From: Desulfobia sp.
GTDB lineage: Bacteria > Desulfobacterota > Desulfobulbia > Desulfobulbales > SURF-16
Direction of reading: 5' to 3'
Length of the DNA stretch: 7,061 bases
Assembly (NCBI GenBank): GCA_030608985.1
Contig: JAUWDC010000057.1
Location: 1-7,061 of the forward strand
Below the pieces are notes generated by a model that saw nothing but the letters and a program-made list of their open reading frames with translations, searched no databases and was not told the DNA's origin. Positions 1 through 6,302 of the stretch are shown piece after piece (position 1 is the first letter of the stretch; every line of letters starts with the position of its first letter). The position numbers and the translations under genes were made by a program.

Positions 1-107
1 GATTTCGGATTTTGGATCGGAGTCTCACTACGCTTGCTTACCTGCGGCAAAAAATCCAAAATTAACACTCTGAAATCATAAATCATAAATCATAAATCCA
101 AAATCGA
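1..107. repeat. Heptad simple-sequence repeat region abutting a start codon
   Basis: Five consecutive 7-bp units of the form AAATCNN occupy 73-107 (AAATCAT three times, AAATCCA, AAATCGA). The same 7-bp phase extends back to 52 with degenerate units (AAATCCA, AAATTAA, CACTCTG). At the left edge, 1-17 carries reverse-complement heptads (GATTTCG, GATTTTG, GAT). ATTTTGGAT at 9-17 is complementary both to 54-62 and to 96-104; the latter pairing extends to 4-17 with 96-108 if one bulged base is allowed. The central part (18-51) is not obviously repetitive. No promoter or ribosome binding site is recognisable here. The array ends exactly one base before the ATG of the aminotransferase gene. Confidence 0.8.
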
Positions 108-1292
108 ATGAAAGTCCCTTTACTTGATTTAAAAGCGCAGCTTGATCCTATACGTGATGAAATTCAGGCGGCGATTAATACAACTATTGATTCTATTTGC
201 TATATTCTCGGACCCGAAGTTGAAAAATTGGAGAAAGATGTGGCTGAATACTCCGGAGCACTGGCCGGTGTTGGAGTCTCCAGCGGTACAGACGCACTCC
301 TCGCCGCTTTAATGGCCATGGGCGTGAAACAGGGAGACCTGGTTGTTACCACTCCATATACTTTTTTCGCCACCATGGGCAGTATTCTTCGTCTGGGTGC
401 AGAACCGGTGTTCGTTGATATTGACCCTGTAACATACAATATTGATCCTCAACAGGTTGCAGCCCTCCTGGACGATCCAGCCATTGCCGCTAAGGTGAAG
501 GTCGTGTTGCCGGTTCATCTTTTTGGTCAGTGCGCTGATATGACCCCACTGGTTGAACTTGCTCATAAACATGGTTTTTCCATACTGGAAGATGCTGCCC
601 AGGCCATAGGATCTGTTTATCCTGTTCAGAAAAATGCGGAAACAGTATGGAAAGCTGCCGGCAGCATAGGCGATGCCGGCTGTTTTTCTTTTTTCCCCAG
701 TAAGAATTTAGGCTGTATGGGTGATGGTGGAATGATTATTACCAATAACCTGGATTTGGCTGAAAAATTACGTATTCTTCGTGTCCATGGCGGAGCTCCT
801 AAATATCATCATGCTGTTATTGGCGGGAATTTCCGGCTTGACGCAATGCAGGCCGCGGTACTCAATGTAAAACTCAAATATCTTCCCGAATGGCATGTCG
901 GTCGAAGGAGAAACGCTCAGCGTTATAAACAGATGTTTAACCAGGCGTCTCTTGTCGATGGTGGTTATGTCAGCCTGCCTGCAGCTATTTATGAAGACCA
1001 GGCTGCACAGAGATCTGGAATAGATTATCATATCTATAATCAGTATGTAATCAGGGCGGAAAAAAGGGATGCTCTTAAAGAATATCTCTTGTCTGAAGGT
1101 ATAGGTGTGGAGATATATTATCCCATACCTCTGCATCATCAGAACTGCGTTACAGATCTGTCACTGAGTACAATGTCTTACCCTGAAACTGAGAAAGCTG
1201 CTAAAGAGACATTGGCGCTGCCTATCTACTCTGAACTTACAGAAGATATGCAGCAATATGTTGTAGATCGAATAGCAGCATTTTACAAGTGA
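108..1292 (+). CDS. DegT/DnrJ/EryC1/StrS-family PLP-dependent sugar aminotransferase
   Basis: This 394-residue protein is a complete member of the DegT/DnrJ/EryC1/StrS family, fold-type I aminotransferases that transfer an amino group, usually from glutamate, to a keto sugar bound to a nucleotide. Family marks are visible: the N-terminus MKVPLLDLKAQ, the phosphate-binding SSGTDA at 58-63, HLFGQ at 137-141, the PLP-stacking aspartate in EDAAQ (D162), the Schiff-base lysine in SFFPSKNLG (K199), GDGGM at 206-210, and GNFRLDAMQAA at 240-250. It resembles the WbpE and QdtB/FdtB types that make 3-amino sugars for O-antigen or capsule, but the exact substrate cannot be read from sequence. About 8-10 extra residues (171-184) precede AGSIGD compared with the usual short YKG-like link. 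The start is secure because the family begins here, yet no Shine-Dalgarno is visible: the preceding bases are heptad repeat. The next gene suggests a polysaccharide locus. Confidence 0.93.
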   Translation: MKVPLLDLKAQLDPIRDEIQAAINTTIDSICYILGPEVEKLEKDVAEYSGALAGVGVSSGTDALLAALMAMGVKQGDLVVTTPYTFFATMGSILRLGAEPVFVDIDPVTYNIDPQQVAALLDDPAIAAKVKVVLPVHLFGQCADMTPLVELAHKHGFSILEDAAQAIGSVYPVQKNAETVWKAAGSIGDAGCFSFFPSKNLGCMGDGGMIITNNLDLAEKLRILRVHGGAPKYHHAVIGGNFRLDAMQAAVLNVKLKYLPEWHVGRRRNAQRYKQMFNQASLVDGGYVSLPAAIYEDQAAQRSGIDYHIYNQYVIRAEKRDALKEYLLSEGIGVEIYYPIPLHHQNCVTDLSLSTMSYPETEKAAKETLALPIYSELTEDMQQYVVDRIAAFYK

Positions 1293-1327
1293 TCTAAAGT
1301 GCCTGAAGTGATCTGAAGTGCCTAAAG
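1290..1327 (+). repeat. Two-copy 19-bp direct repeat starting at the stop codon
   Basis: TGATCTAAAGTGCCTGAAG (1290-1308) is followed without a gap by TGATCTGAAGTGCCTAAAG (1309-1327), which differs at two A/G positions. Each copy is itself built of 9-10-bp subunits of the pattern TG(A)YCTRAAG. The first copy begins with the TGA stop of the aminotransferase. AAGTGCCTAA at 1316-1325 can pair as RNA with TTAGGCATTT at 1371-1380 (10 bp including one G-U), so an inverted partner lies downstream. Function is unknown. Confidence 0.75.
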
Positions 1328-1382
1328 TCAAGGTGCTATCTGATTAGAAAATTCCTTAAATTTAGTCACGTTAGGCATTTAT

Positions 1383-1403
1383 ACCCCCTTGCGGGGTGCT
1401 TTT
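1383..1403 (+). terminator. Small GC hairpin, weak terminator candidate
   Basis: ACCCC (1383-1387) pairs with GGGGT (1393-1397) around a 5-nt loop, followed by GC and a short T run (1400-1403). The stem is only 5 bp and the T tract is short, so termination after the aminotransferase is possible but unproven. The sequence CCCTT-GC-GGGGTGC is also close to CCCTTGGGGTGC in the repeat unit found later inside the TPR gene, so it may be a relic of that repeat. Confidence 0.35.
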
Positions 1404-1417
1404 AACTTTAAGATACT
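1389..1417 (+). promoter_or_regulatory. Weak sigma70-like promoter candidate for the TPR gene
   Basis: TTGCGG (1389-1394) and GATACT (1412-1417) are separated by 17 bp, ahead of the TPR gene. Matches to consensus are 3 of 6 and 4 of 6. The -35 overlaps the hairpin listed above, so both may not be real. Transcription from further upstream, as an operon with the aminotransferase, is equally possible. Confidence 0.22.
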
Positions 1418-1442
1418 TTTCCGGTTTATCCCCTAATTGTCC

Positions 1443-4400
1443 ATGAATAGATCAGGGTCTATCTTCTTTTTAATGATCAGTTTTTTCCTGCTGTCGACTT
1501 CGATAGTGCAGGCCGGCAATTCCTCTGGAGTGTTTTATGGTCCGATAGTGCCGGCAGAGGATATTACTGCCATAACTGAAAACCAGCCGAAGTGGATGGT
1601 TCTCTGGGAGTTGGGGCGAAAACTAGTAAGAGAAGGAGAGCTTCAGGATGCAGTTAAAGTATATGCACTCCTTCTTTTCCGCGAAAAAAATATTGATGAA
1701 GCCCGCTGGGAGCTTGCCAGAATAAGAGTTGCACTTGGTGAGCTTGATAAGGCCGCTGTTGTTCTGGAAACAATTCTTGAGCGATCCCCAAACCAGGTAA
1801 GAACCCTAAACGGCCTTGCGTATATCTCGCAGTTAAATGGCCATCTTGAAAGGGCTGTGACTCTTTATCAGCGAGTGACAGATGGTCTTGACCCGGAAAA
1901 TGCTGTCAGCCTGCGAGGATTAAGTGAATCATTGCAGGCCCTTGGGAGAAAGAACGATGCTCTTCCATATCTTGAAAAACTGGTTCGGATGAGCAATGAT
2001 ATGCAATCCAGGACAGATCTCGCCCGGAGCTATTATGAACTAGGTTTTTACGAAAAAGCGAGGCCTCTTTCAGTTTCGCTGGCGTCTGCGAACAATGCGG
2101 AATTATTCCATATCAGACTGGCGGCAAGAATACATTCTGAACTTGGCCTTGAGGACCTAGCTGCTGAATACTGGAGGCGTATTGTTTCTGCTTCACCTCA
2201 GGATGAGGAAGCACATCTCTGGTTGTCTTCTTTCTATGATGAGAGGAAAAGGTATACGGATTCATTACAGAATTATCTAGTTTTATACACACTGAACCCG
2301 GACGAACCAAAATACCTGTTCAGTATTTCCCAGGCATACATGTATAGGGATAAAATGGAAGAGGCGCTGGATTATCTTAATGCATATCTGTCTCATAAAC
2401 CGTATGACCAAAAAGCCATCAGGAATCTTATAAATATCCATGTTGCCTTAGGTAATGAAGTAGAAACTCTCTCATCCCTTGATCGTTATTTTGACATTGA
2501 ATCTTATCCATCCACAGGCCAGTTACGACAGGCTGCCAAGTTGTATGATGAGGTTGGCCGCTACCATGATGCGATACCTATCTATAGGCAACTATTGGAG
2601 AAAAATCCCAACGATAAAAGGCTTCTTGCCACACTTGCCAATGATCTCCTGGCAATAGGGGAGGATGAAGGCGCCCTTACTATATTATCAGATCTTGCCA
2701 GGATATCGCCTGACAACAAGGAAATCTATGTTGCCATGGCGGGATTGCTCGAAAAGCTCAATCGCCATGATGAGCGTATTTTAATTCTTGAAGCTATTCA
2801 TGCTTTGGACCCTGAAGACCATGATGTCACTCTTGACCTTGTCCTGTTGTATACCAGGCAAGGGAAATTGGAAAAAAGTTACGCATTATTTTCCTCTATT
2901 GACGATACTCATTTTACATCAGTATCCCTCCTGGAAAAACGAGCATCCATTTTTCTTTTTCATGGGATGGAGCAGCATGCTTTGCAGGATTATGAGGAAC
3001 TTCTTCGAATTGATACTATTCGTGATGATATTCGTTTAAAATGTATTCAGATCAATGGTTCTCTGGGCCTTATTCATGGCTTGGAAGAGCACGTTGCTGT
3101 TCTTTTATCTTCTTTGGGGGGGGCATATGGAAACTATGAACCAGGAAGAGAAAATGAGAAAGATGACAATCTTGTTCTGCAACGGCTGGGTCATGAAAAA
3201 TATTTGCAACTGGCCAACAGTTACAGGGATGCCGGCAAGGTTGAAGCCGCTCTTTTTATGTATCAAATGCTGCAGGTACAATACCGCGATAAAGAGAATT
3301 TTTATGCTTTAGTATGCATGGAAATGGCTCAACTCTATCAGTCACAAGGGTTGAAATTTAAAGCTGAACAGGCTTTGCGCATGGCTCTTCTCCATGGTGA
3401 AGATCAATGGACAGCTATGAGCCACCTTGTAAGACTTGGTCTTGCCGAGAACAATCTTGATGATGCCGGGATTTGGTTAACTCTTCTTCGTTATGTGCGC
3501 CCTGAAAGAAGTGCCCTTGGGGTGCGCCCTGAAAGAAGTGCCCTTGGGGTGCGCTCCAGGGAGGATGTCAATTCTTTATCCGAATCGTTGGAGATACAGC
3601 GTCAGCTCCTTGAAATACAATGGGATAGAGCAGGGGGGAAATTCCAGGCAGCTATTCGGAAAGCGAAAGCTTTGCAGAAATCTTTGGCAGCCAGTCAGGA
3701 TTCACCCCAAGGGCACTTCTTTCAGGGCGCCTGGTTCGATACCCCTATTACCAGATATGATATTGATATTGAATTGCTGCGCTCTTATATCGGTCAGGAA
3801 AAATATGAACGTGCCGAATCTTTATGCCGGAAACTTATAGCCGGTAATTCCTACAGGCTTCTTCCGCAGGTCTTACTTTACCAGTTACTTTTAGAAACAG
3901 CTCCCGATGAAGATGCATACGCTCAGTATAATCACTTACTGGAGATTGCAGACCAGGATCTTGGACAGTTGTTGAAACTTGCTGCCTTTTTTAAAAAAGC
4001 AGACGATTTGAATTCCATGAAGAAGGTGTTGATTTTTGGCCGACAAAAAGCGCCGGGTTCTTTTAAGGTAGCAGTAAATCTTGCCGAAGCTTATTTTTTG
4101 TTAAATGACTTTAAAGGGTTAAGCGAAGAGCTTGAACGGATGAGTAAAGATTTTCCTGGAAATATCCAGCTGGCTGCTTTTAAAGCTGTTGCTCACTTCC
4201 AACTAGGCGAATATGGAAAAGCCATTGAGGCCTGTGACAGTGTTTTGAGGGTGCAGGCTGATCGCGCAGATATTCTTTTTTTGCAAGCACGGATTTTTTG
4301 GAGGAACCGCCAACAGGAGAAGTCCCTCGAGGTTATTGAACGTTATCTATCTGTTTCTGCTGATTCATTGTTAAGAGATTCCGCAGCCAAAGAAGGAATG

Positions 4401-5735
4401 GCTCTGCCACCCGATGCTGATCCAAATTTCTGGCGGAAAATTACCAGGGTCACAGACTGGGAGCAGCGGTATATTGATAAGGTAATGACTCCATCATTTA
4501 CGGCCAGCACAGAAAATCGTGCTGTCACCCTGATTGCTACCCCGTTATATGTCTTGTACAGTTGGCAGGAGTTGTTTTCTGGTGAATTTCAAGTTCGAAG
4601 AGCTCTGGCAAGAAAAGAGTACATTGGCGCATCTCACTATATTTCTCAACTCCTGGAAAAATATCCAGAAGATGAAATGCTTATTTTTGATCTGGCAGAA
4701 ACCTATGCCTTCCTGGGGAACTCAGAGGATGAAGCGGTATTGTATTCCAGACTGGATAAAATGAATCCGGATTATCCTGGTTTGTCGGCTGCTAAAGAAC
4801 GTAACAGGCTGAAACGACAGCCCCGCCTGATGACAACATATCGCTATAGGAAAGAGGATGGATGGAATGGCTATAAGGATATCAGAGAAAGTGTTGGCCG
4901 CCTTGGCTATCAAAGATCTCTTGCCCCGGGTCATGATGTTACGGTATCCGCATCGCACCATCGATATACCGATGCTGACGGTGACGGGAGCCTGATGTCT
5001 AATCGGTTAACGGCTTTTTTTCATGGGGATTTATTTCACCGTGTCGATTTCAAGGTGGGTGGTGGAGTTGAGGCTCTGGAGAATGATGAAGGGAACACTG
5101 GCCTATTTGCTCTGGAGTTAGAGAGTCGCATTACAGATAAAGTGTATGGAAATGTCAGTTACCATAGAGACGTTGTTACTGATACACTTGCCAGCTTGGG
5201 GCGAAATATTGTTGCCGAAAAAATCAGAGGGGCTCTTTCCTTTGATTTGTCTCCTTATTTTAATACCGGTGGTTCTTACGGTCTAAAGACGTATTCTGAT
5301 GGCAATGAACTCTATGGATATTCATTATGGGGATCCTTAATATTTATGACAGAGCCGGCTCTATTACGGTTTACCTACATGTATGACTTTCAGGATGCAC
5401 GGGAAAGTAATCAGCAAGACGGCCCTTTGTTAGATGATGGCTTTTCAGCCGGGGATCACCCGTACTGGTCCCCGAGAAATTATTGGGAGAACAGCTTTGG
5501 TATTTACTGGAAACAGTATATATTCTCTGAAATGCTGGAAAAGGAAGCTCCGAGTTATTATACAGTAGAATATATAATTGATTATGACTCTACAGGACAT
5601 GAGCGTCAATCGCTCAAGGGTGGTTTGGCTGTGGAATTAGACTCCCATTTTATTCTCGAGTCTGGAATTGAGTTTATATCATCTGATAATTATCGGGCAA
5701 GCGATTTGAGTCTTACAGCCGTGTATAGATGGTGA
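1443..5735 (+). CDS. Large exported TPR protein with C-terminal outer-membrane beta-barrel-like domain (BcsC/PgaA/PelB-type architecture)
   Basis: The 1430-residue product begins with a Sec signal peptide: an Arg near the N-terminus, a hydrophobic stretch at about 6-22, and a likely cleavage after VQA at residue 24. Residues about 45 to 1115 are helical tetratricopeptide-like repeats, with recurring patterns such as ARIRVALGELDKAAVVLE and LSDLARISPDN. From about 1128 to the end the protein becomes rich in alternating polar/hydrophobic strands and Tyr/Trp, and it ends in VYRW, an aromatic C-terminus typical of outer-membrane barrels. A YWSPRNYW motif (about 1341-1348) recalls the FSPQ-Y region of BcsC-type barrels. 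The role inferred is a periplasmic scaffold plus outer-membrane channel for polysaccharide export; which polymer is unknown. The start chosen is ATG 1443; an in-frame TTG at 1437 directly follows a TAA. Neither has a Shine-Dalgarno. A tandem 27-bp repeat, its inverted copy, and a G8 tract lie inside the gene. Confidence 0.82.
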   Translation: MNRSGSIFFLMISFFLLSTSIVQAGNSSGVFYGPIVPAEDITAITENQPKWMVLWELGRKLVREGELQDAVKVYALLLFREKNIDEARWELARIRVALGELDKAAVVLETILERSPNQVRTLNGLAYISQLNGHLERAVTLYQRVTDGLDPENAVSLRGLSESLQALGRKNDALPYLEKLVRMSNDMQSRTDLARSYYELGFYEKARPLSVSLASANNAELFHIRLAARIHSELGLEDLAAEYWRRIVSASPQDEEAHLWLSSFYDERKRYTDSLQNYLVLYTLNPDEPKYLFSISQAYMYRDKMEEALDYLNAYLSHKPYDQKAIRNLINIHVALGNEVETLSSLDRYFDIESYPSTGQLRQAAKLYDEVGRYHDAIPIYRQLLEKNPNDKRLLATLANDLLAIGEDEGALTILSDLARISPDNKEIYVAMAGLLEKLNRHDERILILEAIHALDPEDHDVTLDLVLLYTRQGKLEKSYALFSSIDDTHFTSVSLLEKRASIFLFHGMEQHALQDYEELLRIDTIRDDIRLKCIQINGSLGLIHGLEEHVAVLLSSLGGAYGNYEPGRENEKDDNLVLQRLGHEKYLQLANSYRDAGKVEAALFMYQMLQVQYRDKENFYALVCMEMAQLYQSQGLKFKAEQALRMALLHGEDQWTAMSHLVRLGLAENNLDDAGIWLTLLRYVRPERSALGVRPERSALGVRSREDVNSLSESLEIQRQLLEIQWDRAGGKFQAAIRKAKALQKSLAASQDSPQGHFFQGAWFDTPITRYDIDIELLRSYIGQEKYERAESLCRKLIAGNSYRLLPQVLLYQLLLETAPDEDAYAQYNHLLEIADQDLGQLLKLAAFFKKADDLNSMKKVLIFGRQKAPGSFKVAVNLAEAYFLLNDFKGLSEELERMSKDFPGNIQLAAFKAVAHFQLGEYGKAIEACDSVLRVQADRADILFLQARIFWRNRQQEKSLEVIERYLSVSADSLLRDSAAKEGMALPPDADPNFWRKITRVTDWEQRYIDKVMTPSFTASTENRAVTLIATPLYVLYSWQELFSGEFQVRRALARKEYIGASHYISQLLEKYPEDEMLIFDLAETYAFLGNSEDEAVLYSRLDKMNPDYPGLSAAKERNRLKRQPRLMTTYRYRKEDGWNGYKDIRESVGRLGYQRSLAPGHDVTVSASHHRYTDADGDGSLMSNRLTAFFHGDLFHRVDFKVGGGVEALENDEGNTGLFALELESRITDKVYGNVSYHRDVVTDTLASLGRNIVAEKIRGALSFDLSPYFNTGGSYGLKTYSDGNELYGYSLWGSLIFMTEPALLRFTYMYDFQDARESNQQDGPLLDDGFSAGDHPYWSPRNYWENSFGIYWKQYIFSEMLEKEAPSYYTVEYIIDYDSTGHERQSLKGGLAVELDSHFILESGIEFISSDNYRASDLSLTAVYRW
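3116..3123 (+). repeat. G8 homopolymer inside the TPR gene
   Basis: Eight consecutive G residues encode part of Leu-Gly-Gly-Ala in the middle of the TPR region (residues about 558-561). Loss of one G would move translation into a frame that stays open to a stop at 3310-3312, giving a truncated protein of roughly 620 residues with no barrel. Confidence 0.7.
3495..3554 (+). repeat. In-frame tandem repeat of a 27-bp unit
   Basis: Two identical 27-bp units occupy 3495-3521 and 3522-3548, each starting GTGCGCCCTG and ending GCCCTTGGG. The first 6 bases of a third unit (GTGCGC) follow at 3549-3554. Because 27 is a multiple of three, the repeat is translated as VRPERSALG twice, then VR. The peptide breaks the helical TPR pattern. 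The unit is more G+C-rich than the gene around it and has internal pairing potential (GCGC ends, CCC-TT-GGG centre). An exact inverted copy lies at 3703-3730. Confidence 0.93.
3703..3730 (-). repeat. Perfect 28-bp inverted copy of the tandem unit
   Basis: Bases 3703-3730 (starting CACCCCAAGG, ending CAGGGCGC) are the exact reverse complement of 3497-3524 and equally of 3524-3551. In the TPR reading frame this copy is translated as SPQGHFFQGA, again without a stop. In the mRNA it could form a 28-bp perfect stem with either upstream copy, with a loop of about 151 or 178 nt. The identity stops at the ends of the unit, so this is a discrete repeated element and not a longer duplication. Confidence 0.93.
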
Positions 5736-5757
5736 ACAGTTACTCATGTTTTGCTGA

Positions 5758-5787
5758 TTGAGTTGGAAAAAATACAATTTTAATACT
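5758..5787 (+). promoter_or_regulatory. Possible promoter of greA
   Basis: TTGAGT (5758-5763) and AATACT (5782-5787) are 18 bp apart in the 75-bp A+T-rich gap before greA. Each box matches consensus at 4 of 6 positions. No terminator hairpin with a T tract is visible after the TPR gene, so read-through from upstream is also possible. Confidence 0.33.
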
Positions 5788-5798
5788 TTTAATTATAT

Positions 5799-5802
5799 GG
5801 AG
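5799..5802 (+). promoter_or_regulatory. Shine-Dalgarno of greA
   Basis: GGAG sits 8 nt before the ATG at 5811. It supports that start over the in-frame ATG at 5829, and it is the only clear Shine-Dalgarno among the four genes. Confidence 0.75.
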
Positions 5803-5810
5803 ATTTGTAA

Positions 5811-6296
5811 ATGGTTGAACGAGTACACATGTCAAAAACAGGGCACACCAGACTTAGGGAAGAATTAATACGTCTGGAAAGAAAAGACCGAATTGAAGTC
5901 ATTAAGGCCATCGAAGTGGCCCGTGCTCATGGGGACTTGAAGGAAAATGCAGAATATCATGCTGCAAAAGAGAGGCAGGGGTTCATTGAGGGAAGGATCA
6001 TGGAACTCAAGGATAAGCTCGGTCGCGCTGAAGTTATTGACTGCAGTAATGTCTCCTGTGATCGTGTTGTTTTTGGGGTTAATGTGACTGTTGTAGACCT
6101 TGATACTGATGAGGAAGTAACCTATCAGTTGCTTGGGCCGGAAGAGGCAGATGTAAAGAACGGCATTATTTCCATCTTCTCACCATGGGGAAAGGCAATG
6201 ATAGGGAAAAATGTCGGTGATGAATTTGAGGTGAAAACCCCCTCAGGAATCAAGCCGTTGGAAATAATGGAAATCCAGCAGGGCTCAATGCCCTGA
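5811..6296 (+). CDS. greA: Transcription elongation factor GreA
   Basis: The 161-residue product has the length and two-domain build of GreA, which enters the RNA polymerase secondary channel and stimulates cleavage of backtracked RNA. Residues about 1-78 form the antiparallel coiled coil. Its tip carries GDLKENAEYH, with the acidic residues D42 and E45 equivalent to the catalytic D41 and E44 of E. coli GreA. Residues about 83-158 form the FKBP-like domain, with the signatures SPWGKAMIGK (124-133), GDEFEV (136-141) and TP-SG. The N-terminus MVERV is usual for GreA, and the GGAG at 5799 supports it. GreB is less likely given the length and N-terminal pattern. The 3' end is unusual: the last codons and the stop form a terminator-like stem, and only 4 bp separate its stop from that of the convergent tetR-type gene. 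Confidence 0.96.
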   Translation: MVERVHMSKTGHTRLREELIRLERKDRIEVIKAIEVARAHGDLKENAEYHAAKERQGFIEGRIMELKDKLGRAEVIDCSNVSCDRVVFGVNVTVVDLDTDEEVTYQLLGPEEADVKNGIISIFSPWGKAMIGKNVGDEFEVKTPSGIKPLEIMEIQQGSMP

Positions 6297-6302
6297 TGTT
6301 TT
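6279..6302 (+). terminator. Rho-independent terminator overlapping the greA stop codon
   Basis: CAGGGC (6279-6284) and GCCCTG (6290-6295) form a perfect 6-bp stem with a TCAAT loop, followed by ATG and a T run (6299-6302, then ATTT). The stem is made from the final greA codons and the first two bases of its TGA stop. On the other strand the stem is not followed by a T tract, so it should act mainly on greA transcripts. Confidence 0.62.

Noticed and set aside
73..107. CRISPR-like array
   Set aside because: The units are 7 bp in direct tandem without spacers, so this is a simple-sequence repeat.
768..1139. Antisense open frame of 123 residues over the aminotransferase
   Set aside because: No recognisable domain, and the opposite strand clearly encodes a conserved enzyme.
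1437..1442. TTG start for the TPR gene
   Set aside because: ATG at 1443 is only two codons later, gives a normal signal peptide, and neither site has a Shine-Dalgarno; ATG is preferred.
3495..3730. Whole segment as a MITE-like element with 28-bp terminal inverted repeats
   Set aside because: The DNA between the copies encodes ordinary TPR-like helices in the same frame, no target-site duplication is visible, and the left end has two tandem copies. Separate insertion of small repeats explains it better.
3493..3840. Open frame of 115 residues overlapping the repeats on the plus strand
   Set aside because: It is a shadow of the TPR gene; it stays open partly because the 27-bp unit contains no stops in this frame.
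5742..5763. Terminator after the TPR gene (ACTCA/TGAGT)
   Set aside because: Only 5 A+T-rich base pairs with a 12-nt loop, followed by A residues and no T tract.
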